DNA from: Ampullaceana balthica
Taxonomy: Eukaryota; Mollusca; Gastropoda; Lymnaeidae
DNA: 64,000 bases
Direction of reading: 5' to 3'
Assembly (NCBI GenBank): GCA_944989445.1
Contig: CALYLW010000345.1
Span: 1,044,689-1,108,688, forward strand
The position numbers and the translations under genes are program-made. Positions 23,059 to 34,399 of the stretch are shown piece after piece. Every line of letters starts with the position of its first letter. Position 1 is the first letter of the stretch. The notes beneath the pieces were generated by a model that saw only the letters and a list, made by a program, of their open reading frames with translations, searched no databases and had not been told where the DNA came from.

Positions 23059-23250
23059 AATTACAGTACATTCGATCGATCTGAAATTTTAATACATCAT
23101 TTTTATCATCGGCACGAGTCTGCCTGCAACATTTCAGCTCGCTAGCTTACAAAAAAGTGGGTTAGAATCGATCCAATTTTTTTCGGCATACAAGCAGGCA
23201 TTCAAGCAAGGCCTCAGACACCACGAGTTAATAAAAAGGATTTAAAAGTG
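23059..23250 (+). repeat. Dispersed repeat (copy A, right part)
   Basis: It continues the host repeat after the LINE: TTACAGTACATTCGATCGAT, ATCATTTTTATCATCGGCAC, TTTCAGCTCGCTAGCTTAC, GACACCACGAGTTAATA. It matches 32020-32200 without the insertion. Confidence 0.65.
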
Positions 23251-23526
23251 AAGTTCCTTGATAACCCACAAAAAGGTTTTAAGGGAACTTTAATATCTTT
23301 GAACGTTATAAATCCCTATCCGTAGTAAACGGAAAGGGGGGGACAAATAAATATCAGGCCCTGTATAAAGTATGCAATGACGTACCAGATAGGGAGGTGG
23401 CGATGGCAGTTGTGTGGTTACTCGTAAAGACTGAATGCCTCATTTAACTGCATGTTTTATCCACAACTTGCTGGTACTGCAACCCAAACAATTCAAACGT
23501 TTATCTTGTGATCTATATAAACATAT

Positions 23527-23558
<32 letters not shown>

Positions 23559-24165
23559 CATTTATGTGGAATAGTAGATAATAAATTTAATTCTTTTTTA
23601 ACACGGAATGGACAGCTTGAGAAAACTTGTGCAGTCTTTAAAAATTGAATTGTTAATTTACACGCATTAAAAACATATTTACATGTACATGCTTTAATTT
23701 ATTGTATTAAAATGGTATTCATTACATTTTCACCCCTATTCGATATTAAATATTTTCTAGTGAAAAAACAATAAAGGTTATGAAATTTCAAAGATAGCAT
23801 GTTAGCTGAGATTGAAAAGTGTACAATGTAAGGTTCTGACAGAATGAGAAAAGTGTTTCCGGAGTGAAAGAGTTAAATCATATTTTTCATAGTTCTACAG
23901 ACTAATTTTATTTTCGCATTGCAATGACAACATCTTGGAGATTATAGAATGGCTTACTAGGGTTTAAAGAAAGTGAGAAGACGAAAAATAACTGATAACA
24001 AAGTCAGTTCCATGAAAAAAAGTTATTCCTTTTAAATGTGACAAAATATGTCATTCACTGTTGTCATGTTTCAAGTAGATAGGTCGTTCACGTACTGCCG
24101 CACTCCTTGTTTGTACAGGCCTTGCTAGATGCATAGAAGAATTGTGCTATTTTGGCTTCATTTAA
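23251..24165. other. No gene seen
   Basis: AT-rich unique-looking sequence with a TA microsatellite at about 23525-23552. No open frame with recognisable domains. Confidence 0.5.
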
Positions 24166-24174
24166 ATTTTGTAG

Positions 24175-24735
24175 CTTATGTAACATTTTGTACCTTCTGT
24201 ACAATTTTTAAAATTCCTGTAACATCTTTTGACTTCTGCACCATTTTGTAACTTCTGTAATATCTTGTGACTTGTGTGACATTTTGTAACGTCTGTAACA
24301 TCTTATGACTTATGTAACATCTTTTGACTTCTGCACCATTTTGTAACTTCTGTAACATCTTGTGACTTCTATGACATTTTGTAACTTCTGTAACATCTTG
24401 TGACTTCTGTGACATTTTGTAACTTCTGTAACATCTTAGACTTCTGTGACATTTTGTAACGTCTGTAACATCTTATGACTTCTGTGACACTTTGTAACTT
24501 CTGTAACATCTTGTGACTTCTGTGACATTTTGTAACTTCTGTAACCTCTTGTGACTTCTGTGACATTTTGTAACGTCTGTAACATCTTATGACTTCTGTG
24601 ACACTTTGTAACTTCTGTAACCTCTTGTGACTTCTGTGACATTTTGTAACGTCTGTAACATCTTATGACTTCTGTAACATTTTTTAACTTCTGTAACATC
24701 TTGTGACTTATGTAACATCTTGTGACTTCTGCAAA
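24175..24735 (-). repeat. 19-bp minisatellite (38-bp alternating unit)
   Basis: Two 19-bp variants, ACTTCTGTAACATCTTGTG and ACTTCTGTGACATTTTGTA, tend to alternate for about 30 copies. The frames of 65-87 codons on the - strand (VTEVTKCHRSHKMLQ type) follow from this repeat and are not a gene. Confidence 0.88.
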
Positions 24736-24739
24736 GAAA

Positions 24740-25545
24740 TATTAATCTTTGTAACATTTTGTAGATCGGTTAAAAATAGTTTGGCCAAAGTTTCCCTGTA
24801 CTCCAAGCGTCCTTCTCACCATAACACTGGGGTATCATAACAAGTTTTGGTTACAAACGGTTAGCACAATTAAATTATTTTTTTTTAAAATCCTGCTTAT
24901 TACTCAATCCAGCAAATGGCTTCTCTCACTACGTCATTTTCCATTTCAGAATGTGGACACAACGAATTGTGTCCCTTGGCCAGTGCTTACTGAAAGTCTA
25001 GAAGAAGAGTTTTTATTTTGAGTTGGACTTTATATGTCTGAGTCTCACAGTCAATCCAGTCAGACGAACAATCAAAACTGGAGCAGGAACAAATACGAGG
25101 AAGAAATCGATGTTTGTGTTGCTGACCGATTTCCTTTGTATACTTTCACAGCGTCCATTTTTTTCATTTTAAATTATTATCTTTTTAATTTGAATCCTGA
25201 CTTAAAGAATTTCTTATCAGACGCCATGCAGCAAAGTCCATTCTTTGTTCCAATTATGGCATCAAATCAAACGGGAACCGAACATTAACATCAACTCAGT
25301 AATTTCTTAGATGGTTTGAAGGTCAAGGTTCATGGACTAACGTCTAATGATGTGTTTAATTTTCTTGGAAAAGTGCATTGTTGTGACATAATAACATTGG
25401 AAATGTCTTAGCCGAGTGGCGTCTCAAATGTGTCTAATTTTAAATATAACTTGTTTCTATGAGTTACTTTATATAAACTATTCTTTATGACTATAGCTCC
25501 GTCTGATGTACAAAAAAAAAGTGGAAATGTTTATCTAGAACGCGC
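24740..25545. other. No confirmed gene; one 84-codon frame
   Basis: The frame 25034-25288 (+) encodes a Ser/Gln/Asn-rich start and one hydrophobic stretch (LYTFTASIFFILNYYLF). I see no family match, so it stays unassigned. Upstream, an acceptor-like TTTCAG ends at 24949 before a 23-codon frame. Confidence 0.3.
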
Positions 25546-25550
25546 CAAAG

Positions 25551-25972
25551 GGGGTGTCCATAAATGGGGCCGTCCATAAATGGCGTCACGCACCTAGGGA
25601 GGAGGGTTGCTCCCCACACTTGTGACGATGTGAGACGAGGGGGAAAAGGGGGGGGGGTAAGAATTGTAACGTCACATCAAAATGCGCAACTTTAAATAAA
25701 ACTTTGATTGCAATTTATTTAATGACGCTTTACATGTCTTAACGCATTTTACGATATTAGAGTAAAACCTTACACTAAATAAATACTTAAATGACAAAAA
25801 AATTGATTTGAAACATGCTCACTTTCAACTGGAAAATACCGCTTTAAATGGGGGTGGGGGGTGTGAGCAAAGTTTTGTGACGTCTTATTCGAGGGTGGGT
25901 TTAACTTTTGGTGACGAAGCGTGAGGGTAAAATATCGGCCTAAATCGCGTCACGGCATTTATGGACGGCCCC
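25551..25972. mobile_element. MITE with GGGGCCGTCCATAAA-type inverted ends
   Basis: The left end GGGGCCGTCCATAAATGGCG (25567), with a partial duplicate GGGGGTGTCCATAAAT before it, faces ATTTATGGACGGCCCC at the right. Interior non-coding. A relative is at 29229-29502. The exact left edge is uncertain. Confidence 0.7.
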
Positions 25973-25996
25973 AAAGACTATGAGCTTTTTTTTTGA

Positions 25997-26166
<170 letters not shown>

Positions 26167-26434
26167 AGGGCTGCGGAAATTATCGATTAATTTCTTGATT
26201 AATCGTTAAAAAAAATTCGATTAAATATCGATTAAAATAATTTTAATTGATAAAAATTCGATTAAAATTTGAGAAAATATTTATAATATTTTTTTGAAAA
26301 TTTTAGTAATAAATAATAAATTAATAATAATTAATAATAATTTATATATATATTTTTTACGTACAAACATCTCCCGCGTAGTACTAAAATTTATTTTATT
26401 AACATATGTTGACCGGCAGACGTCAACTAAAAAA

Positions 26435-26830
26435 TGGCTGACAGCCAGAGCCGTCTTTACACCATTTTGGGCCCCCGGGCAAAGAAATAGTGTTGGGCCC
26501 TTCCCCCGCAGGAAGAAAAAATGAATATATATAATATATATAAATAAACATATTCCCATGGGGCCCATATGCTCGTGGGCCCCCAGGCAAATGCCCAACG
26601 GGCCTATGTGTTAAGATGGTCCTGCTGACAGCATCAGCGCAGTTAAATTTAAACATATACCTAGAAAGTTGAGCAAATATGTTGTTTTTAAGCTAACTGC
26701 GGATGGCAAAGTCGAAGATGGTGAAAACGTTTACTGTGTTCACTGCCATAAACAATTCTCTTTTAAAGGATCAAATACATCGCTGACATACCACCTTCAG
26801 CACAAATCAAGTATCAACACATTGTCATGA
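26435..26830 (+). pseudogene. BED-type zinc finger of a hAT transposase, split by a MITE
   Basis: The ATG at 26435 starts MADS; the frame is interrupted at 26446-26632 by the MITE plus one TSD copy, then continues with LSKYVVFKLTADGKVEDGE, CVHCHKQFSF (C-x2-C) and SLTYHLQHKS, ending at TGA at 26828-26830. CxxC followed by a spaced His pair and the aromatic residues before it fit a BED finger that binds transposon ends. The RNaseH-like and dimerisation parts are missing. Confidence 0.7.
26446..26624. mobile_element. Nested hAT MITE inside the BED-finger element
   Basis: The ends CAGAGCCGTCTTTAC and GTTAAGATGGTCCTG are imperfect inverted repeats. The 8-bp direct repeat CTGACAGC flanks it at 26438-26445 and 26625-26632. 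179 bp, non-coding. The interior holds two GGGCCC-rich blocks. Confidence 0.88.
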
Positions 26831-26989
26831 AATTTAGTTAAAAATATTCTTAATTTTCAATGTCCATGAGAAATGTTCAGTTTAATGACGTCATAAATTT
26901 CTATTTTTGATTTTAATCGAATTTATCGATTAATTAATCGATAATTTTTCAAAAGTTAACGATTAAAATTAAATTAATCGATAACAGCC

Positions 26990-26993
<4 letters not shown>

Positions 26994-27024
<31 letters not shown>

Positions 27025-27645
27025 AATATAATTTACAATGTCACGTAATGTCTGTCCGTGACGCTATGCGAGGTAACTCACGATAAAAAATGAAAATATA
27101 GGAGTAAAATTGTTGCATTCGGGATTAACAAAATGTGTTGCTCACCATAAAATATTGTGGCGTGACGTCATTATTTGAGCTTTTGTTAATGTGTGAAGGG
27201 AACGAAGTAAAAAGAGCCATGTTTTAATTGATTAATATTGTTTTGTTTTTTTGGTATTAAATGTCCGTTTTTGTGTATGTGTCCATGTCAATATTACGTA
27301 CGTAATTATAATTTTAATTTTCTATATTAATATATAACATTCGTTTTTTTTGTTTCTGAAATTTACAATTGGTTGTGGCTTGGTTGTCAAGTTTCGATGC
27401 ATTTTGAACTACAAAGCCATTATTTATTACTGCAAATGAAATTTGTCAACTTATGCTTTAGTTTAGCGTTTGTTTTTCTTTTATACACTTTGAGATTGCA
27501 TATTTGTATGTTTAAAAAAATAACATATTTAAAAATCGGACTCTCCCCACAATATTTTTTTAAATTGTTATTTACATGTAATATTTTAATGCGTCTTAGA
27601 CTAATTTGGAATAAAAAAATCTTTGCTTTTAATATAGAACTGGAA
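26994..27645. other. TA microsatellite end and AT-rich sequence, no gene seen
   Basis: The TA tract resumes at 26994-27020. Around 27040-27080 a segment (GTCTGTCCGTGACGCTATGC) resembles part of the Helitron-like family. The 95-codon frame at 27373-27660 has no recognisable domain. Confidence 0.4.
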
Positions 27646-27647
27646 GG

Positions 27648-28180
27648 GGTGCTGACTTGACAATAATGAAAACGTTTATTAGAATTCCTAAAACGTGTAT
27701 ATTAAATTTTATAAGCTATTACCTGTTGATACTTTAATATTTTCTTTTATCCAGTGATTAACATATTAATTCAAAGGTTTCATGCAAAATAAATAGTTCT
27801 TTGTTATTCATATTTGTAAATAGTTACAATTTATTTTATTTACATGTTTTTCATAATGTAAAGGTAATAATGTATGGACCAATGGGCGCATAAACTGACA
27901 AGTCATAATAGATCTTGAAAAGGTGCTGACTTGACAATAATAAAAACGTTTATGTGAATTACTAACACGTTTATATTAAATTGTAAAAATTATTAACAGT
28001 TGATAATTTAATCTTTTCTGTTATCCCGTGACTCACTTTGCTTACTACGTTTCATGCAAAATGAATTATTCTTTGTTATTAACATGTGTAAAAATTACAT
28101 TTTATTTTTTACATGTTTTGATAATGTTGTGCTAATAATGTATGGACAAATGGGCGAATAAACTGACAAGTCATAATCAT
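27648..28180 (+). repeat. Two-copy tandem duplication, about 273-bp period
   Basis: GGTGCTGACTTGACAATAAT occurs at 27648 and 27921. Each is followed by the same order of AAAACGTTTAT, TATATTAAATT, TTTTCTTTTATCC / TTTTCTGTTATCC and AAACTGACAAGTCATAAT. The copies are visibly diverged. Confidence 0.75.
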
Positions 28181-28499
28181 AAATGAAGCTTAAACTGCTT
28201 CAAATCACAGATGTCCTAGATGTGGATCACATTACAGTCACACAATTTATTTTAACACACTGTGCTGTATTATTGGTGCACTCATAATTGGTGCGCACTA
28301 TTCAATGTCGCAAGTTAACGTCCGGCTGACTCCTCAGCAATATTTGTTAATACTTCGAACTTCAAACTTCTTTGCCGCAGCATCACTTTATGCTGTGTGT
28401 AATTCACTATGCATTTACTATTATCCTGATTATATCATTATAATTCATGCAAACTTATATAACGCGAAGCCTAAGCTTGGAGGTTTTCTCATAACACAT

Positions 28500-28834
28500 A
28501 TATTCGTATATATAATCAAAATATATACTCTGCTATGTCCGTTCGTAACGCTATATTTTTAGAAAGCGCACCTCTAAAAAAATAGCCTTGAAAAAAAATT
28601 GCAAAAAAAAATTTGCAAACAAATTGCGAAAAAAACAACAACAAAAAACCCCACCATTTTCAAACGTCCGCATAAAATTGTTCAATATGGAAAAGAGATT
28701 TAACTTTTCTCTCTTGGTCTCTACATTTTCTGATTATTTACTATGCGGCTTTCAAGCAAAAGGGACAATTACAAAACTGAAATATATCCCTTTTGAAAAC
28801 TTCCATCATTTTTTACGGGTAATACACTAGTATA
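28500..28834 (+). mobile_element. Putative Helitron-like 3' end (ACGGGTAATACACTAGT)
   Basis: The sequence TGTCCGTTCGTAACGCTATA, TTTTTAGAAAGCGCACC and the terminal ACGGGTAATACACTAGT match, in reverse orientation, the 13650-13985 element. The 5' boundary is unclear. A TA microsatellite follows directly. Confidence 0.4.
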
Positions 28835-29228
28835 TATATATATATATATGATATATATCATCACAAAAGTGCGCCCCCACCCCTACCGGCAAATCTTTTC
28901 TTTTCCCCTTGTTTTTCTAATTTCTAATGATCGATGGGGACAGACTTTAAATTTAGAACTTTAACGGAAAGGGAAGTAATCCATTTAAACACGCCTTAAG
29001 GTAAAAATGAAAGGGGAAATACTGTTCAGATTTATCTTTTGGACAACAAAGGTCTGAGGCGAGTTCCTAGGAACGTCAAGGAACTAGTCTGAGTTCTTGG
29101 GGACATCAGGGTCTTGTTTGCGTTGCTGGGCAAAAGTGTGTTGCCTATGAACATTGTTAGCTGACATAATTAAATACGTTTTTAAAAAAAAATTAATATC
29201 TAACACATAGGTTCCAAAATAAGATAAG

Positions 29229-29502
29229 GGGCCGTCCATAAAGTACGTCACGCTATTTTTGACCATTTCCCCCCCTCCCCCCTGTCACAAACTGTCACAA
29301 ATTTAGGACCCCCCCCCTAAAGTACGTGACACTTTCGAACAAAAGTTGTGTTTTTTTATTAACAAGATAATTAAAATGTAATATAAAACAGTGTGACGTC
29401 ACACATGGCCGGACCCCCCATCCCCCCTGTCATAAACTGTCACACTTTCTTACACCCACTCCCCCCCCTCTGGAGCGTGACGTACTTTATGGACGGCCCC
29501 TA
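29229..29502. mobile_element. Harbinger-type MITE (GGGGCCGTCCATAAA ends, TAA TSD)
   Basis: GGGGCCGTCCATAAAGTACG at the left faces CGTACTTTATGGACGGCCCC at the right, a perfect 20-bp inverted repeat. TAA flanks both sides, as known for PIF/Harbinger insertions. The interior is C-rich and non-coding. Confidence 0.8.
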
Positions 29503-31085
29503 AGTTAAATGCATGCTAGTGACGGTATTTTAATTCAAAACTGTCAGGACAAAAAAGGAAAAAGATTTATAAATGAAATAAAAGGCCGAAGTAAAAAAAT
29601 AAATAAATGAGGAATACAGTAGGAGTAGGAGGAAGTATTATGTCAGATTTAAACTTTTCTGATGACTTTTGGGAAAATTATAATATAATCTTAAAAAGTG
29701 TAAAATAATTTGTGAGAGAAAAATAATTTATTTGAATTTACACGTATTAAATTTTCAATTTTATTTTCCTTTCTAATAAATTTGTGGATCTAAATATAAA
29801 TCAATTAAAGTAATAAAAATAACTCCATCGTCTCATTTAGTGACTATGTCATTAAATGACCAAAGTCATTCAATGACTGATGTAATTCAGGACTGATGTC
29901 CTTCAATGACTGATGCCATAAATGGATGATGACATTCAGGAATGATGTCATTCAATACTGATGCCATTAAATGGCTTATGTCATTCAGGACGGATGTCAT
30001 TTAGTGAATGATGTCATTCAATGACATCCCTGCTACCAAAGTGAATATACCAATGTTTTCAATATGTACATGTAAAATCTGTAAAACTATAAAATTCGAC
30101 TTTTGAACGCTGGACTGTGGTCATCCATTTAAATCGTAAGCGAAAGCTGAAAGAACAAACATTTTGAACGGTCTATGACAAACGTAGACTTCTAGAAGTT
30201 AGAAGGGGAGATGGGGATTTGAGAAATGTGTGGAAAGGGACAGAAGGAGTTAGGGCCAGTCAGAATTGTTCAATAAACATGTATACAGATGAGACCGTAC
30301 GTGCAATTATTGATGTGTGTACCAAGCCTTTCGATCCTCCTTGTCCAAAGTGTGTTTCCCAGAAGGCTTGAGCGCATTGTTGCAAAGATAACGGCTTAAC
30401 TCTTTAAATTCCTAATACATGTCTTTTGAAAGGCCGATAATCGAGACTGGATCCAAACATTGGCCAATATTGACCTCATCTCACAGTGCGACAGAGAGGG
30501 AGCAAGATGGCCGATGGCAGGGCTATTTTTAGCGGAAGCGGACGTTTTGTCCGCGTTGGTATCTGACGGACAAGTCGGACATCTCTGACAATCGCCTACT
30601 AATTGGCTGATTAGCGGTCGTCGACTTTTGTGTCCTGGGTGATGGTAATTTGGTGGGGTGGGGCAGGGTTAACTCCCCTTATGTCCTCAATTCCCTGTTC
30701 CGACATGTTAATCCATCTTGTCCTTCCAACCCACACAAACACACCAACACATACACACACACACACATCCAAACACACCCTCGCACGGACACGGACACAA
30801 ACAAACACCCACACACTCAAACACAGGCACAAAGACACCCACGCCCACACACTAACATCACAGAAACACACACGCACACAGAAACAAATAGAGATGCGCA
30901 CACAAGCTCACTTTCTCCACTTGTAAACATTCTGATCCCCTTAAAACAAATGTCAGCTATAGTTTTTATCAAATGACAACTAGCTATTGTTAGGTTGTTG
31001 TCACTTGTTTATGACATAACTTTTTTACATCACTTATTTTGTCAATTCTGAGTCAAATATAATTTTTAAATAATATAGAATAATA
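29503..31085. other. No gene; short degenerate repeats
   Basis: 29830-30030 holds degenerate copies of GATGTCATTCAATGACT. 30725-30880 is an imperfect CA-rich tract; its long frames on both strands (Thr/His or Cys/Val rich) are compositional. The rest is unassigned. Confidence 0.5.
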
Positions 31086-31089
31086 TTAT

Positions 31090-32200
31090 CTATATATATA
31101 ATTTTTTTAAAACGTATAAAACCAAGTTTTTTTAAAACTATAAATCCTTTATATATACGAGACATAACTAATAGAATGTTCATTATAATACGCAGCGCAC
31201 AATAAAGCAAAAATCCAAAATTTTTGTTATGTGTCGTAAAACATGTTTAATATCGGGAATATATTTTTAAAAAGTATTGTCAATATAATACGCACCTTAC
31301 CGCGCGACAGGAAAGGTTGTTCAATATAATACGCACCTTACCGCGCGACAGGAAAGGTTGTTCAATATAATACGCACCTTACCGCGCGACAGGAAAGGTT
31401 GTTCAATATAATACGCACCTTACCGCGCGACAGGAAAGGTTGTTCAATATAATACGCACCTTACCGCGCGACAGGAAAGGTTGTTCAATATAATTCGCAC
31501 CTTACCGCGCGACAGGAAAGGTTGTTCAATATAATACGCACCTTACCGCGTGACAGGAAAGGTTGTTCAATATAATACGCACCTTACCGCGCGACAGGAA
31601 AGGTTGTTCAATATAATACGCACCTTACCGTGCGACAGGAAAGGTTGTTCAATATAATACGCACCTTACCGCGCGACAGGAAAGGTTGTTCAATATAATA
31701 CGCACCTTACCGCGCGACAGGAAAGGTTGTTCAATATAATACGCACCTTACCGCGCGACAGGAAAGGTTGTTCAATATAATATGCACCTTACCGCGCGAC
31801 AGGAAAGGTTGTTCAATATAATACGCACCTTACCGCGCGACAGGAAAGGTTGTTCAATATAATACGCACCTTACCGCGCGACAGGAAAGGTTGTTCAATA
31901 TAATACGCACCTTACCGCGCGACAGGAAAGGTTGTTCAATATAATACGCACTACGACACTCTAGCACAAAAATTAACATGTTACATAGAGATAAATAAAG
32001 ATAATCTAAAAATTCATTAATTTAATTACAGTACACGCGATGGATCTGAAATTTTGATACATCATTTTTATCATCGGCACACGTCTGCTATCAAAATTTC
32101 AGCTCGCTAGCTTACGAGGAAGTGGGTTAAAAATCGATCCACAGTTTTTTTCTGCAAGGCTGCAAGCAAACAGACACCACGAGTTTTAATATGAATGATT
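31090..32200 (+). repeat. Dispersed repeat (copy B) with expanded internal minisatellite
   Basis: The order is ACTATAAATCCTTTATATAT, GAGACATAACTAA, GTTCATTATAATACG, the 41-bp array, TCTAGCACAAAAATTAA, TTACAGTACACGCGATGG, then GACACCACGAGTTTTAATA. This matches copy A at 19430-23250 once its insertions are removed. Reverse-oriented pieces are at 37615-37865. Confidence 0.7.
31315..31945 (+). repeat. 41-bp minisatellite, about 15 copies
   Basis: The unit is TTGTTCAATATAATACGCAC plus CTTACCGCGCGACAGGAAAGG (41 bp), very homogeneous, with only a few single-base variants. Copy A of the surrounding dispersed repeat has only about two diverged units at the same place, so the array grew inside the mobile repeat. 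Confidence 0.95.
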
Positions 32201-32612
32201 TAAAAATTACTTACTTTGTCATGTAATTCAAATGAGTGTGAAATTATTTTACATTTGATATCGCGATACGAAGTACGTGGTGTATTTTAAAATCTTGAAT
32301 ATAACTGGTAAAATGCTATTGACATAGTCTCATCTACTATCAAAAATTTTTACACTCATTATTGGGGGAAGTTGTGCTATGGTTTCTCTATTTATCATTT
32401 CTATCAGTTACCATAATTTGTCTTTCCTTTTTTTCCCATCTAAACGTGGTGATTATTTATTTTCAAGTCTCTTTTTTTATTCATTGCATAACACATTCGC
32501 CCCAAAAACAACACCACAGAACATAATATATTAACGGGGGAAATCTCGGCAAACAAATCTGTAGCTAGAGAAAGTAATTAATGACGCAATCATTGATCCT
32601 GGAATTTCAGGA

Positions 32613-32815
32613 CTGTTGGACAAATCGTGATATAATCTGTATATAGGTGCAAGTGTCCAGGAACTGTTGGACGAATCGTGATATAATCTGTATATAGGTG
32701 CAAGTCTACAGGAGCTGTTGGACAAATCGTGATATAATCTGTATATAGGTGCAAGTCTACAGGGAATATTGGACGAATCGTGATATAATCTGTATATGGT
32801 GCAAGTCTACAGGAA
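32613..32815 (+). repeat. 51-bp tandem repeat, four copies
   Basis: Units start near 32613, 32664, 32715 and 32766, each with TTGGACAAATCGTGATATAA or TTGGACGAATCGTGATATAA, then TCTGTATATAGGTGCAAGT. Frames on the - strand across it are repeat-derived. Confidence 0.9.
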
Positions 32816-32839
32816 AATAAAACAACTAGAAGTGTATAG

Positions 32840-33215
<376 letters not shown>

Positions 33216-34390
33216 AAACGATTAATGTAATTTGAGTATGTCTGCAATTGCTATCAGATCGTTGCTATATCTTGTTTTTGACGGAGTTACTTCTGTACAT
33301 GTCAATGTTTAATTTCACTATAGATTACTGTGATGCCACCGATCAATTGTTAATACGGAGTGTCCCTGGTGACCATTAGTGGCCCGGCGGGAAGATGCAG
33401 GCTTGTCTGGATGTGTTACATCATTGATCGAAATGTTGCCTGGTGAAATTTCATCTGTTGGAAATGTTACCTGGTTGCTAGCAGTCATGGCCAACAATTG
33501 TATTCGAAAACTTGAAGTATTTCATTAAGTCACATTTCTCTGAACATTCTCTGAGAAATTTCTAGAAAATGAAAAAAAAATTGAATTTTATTTATGATCA
33601 TTTTGCGTATAGAAATATAATAAACAAGATCTAGATATTTGCTGTATTCCCATATAGATATTTGCTGTATTCCCATATAGATATTTGCTATATGTCAATT
33701 ACACAAATCTACATTTCTACAAACTTTCTAAAATGGATGATTTGGAGACAGTACTTATAGAGCAAACAAAGCTCTAAAGATAATCAAAACGTAATTTGCT
33801 TTGAGAGCGAGCTCGACAATTTAACAAATGTTAGACCAACTCTGGAATAATCTCTACATAAATACACAAACTTTCAATTGATTTATTATTTTTTATAATC
33901 ATTTTCTGTGCTCAAAGGGTAAAAGATTTAATGCGAAAATGTCAAAACCCCTAATGGAACGTTAGCATTTAGAACAGGAAATGAGACGACGGTTTAAAAT
34001 CGGTTGACAAAGAGATAAGACTTGTACAATTAACATGACTCACAATCATTCGCCCCGACAGGTGGAAATGTGATTAGAAATAGAAGGGGAAAAAAAGTTT
34101 TAAAAATAAAATTATTCTCATGTGAAGTCTACCAGCCAACGTTTTGTCTTAAATGAATGTCACCTAAAGTTAATGGCGTCTATTTTCAGTGGTAAGTGGT
34201 TAAGTTAGATAGCGTCTTGAGTTTATTTCAACAAATTGTTACAGTTTACAAAAATATTAAAAAATAAAAAAAATAAAAAAATAATTTAAAAAAAAACAAA
34301 CCCGAAAAGGGTGATTATCCCCTACTTTTTAAATAAACAAAACACCCAGCTGTTGTCGTTTAAATCCCTTATCCGCCTTAAATTAACTTA
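33216..34390. other. No gene seen
   Basis: AT-rich sequence. A short 21-bp repeat (ATAGATATTTGCTGTATTCC, about three copies) is at 33632-33695. No frame with a recognisable domain. Confidence 0.5.
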
Positions 34391-34399
34391 CCGTCTTGT

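Noticed and set aside
30611..30976. 96-108-codon frames on both strands
   Set aside because: A CA-rich imperfect microsatellite produces open frames in several registers.
31315..31945. CRISPR-like array
   Set aside because: Units are contiguous with no unique spacers, and the context is a eukaryotic transposable repeat.
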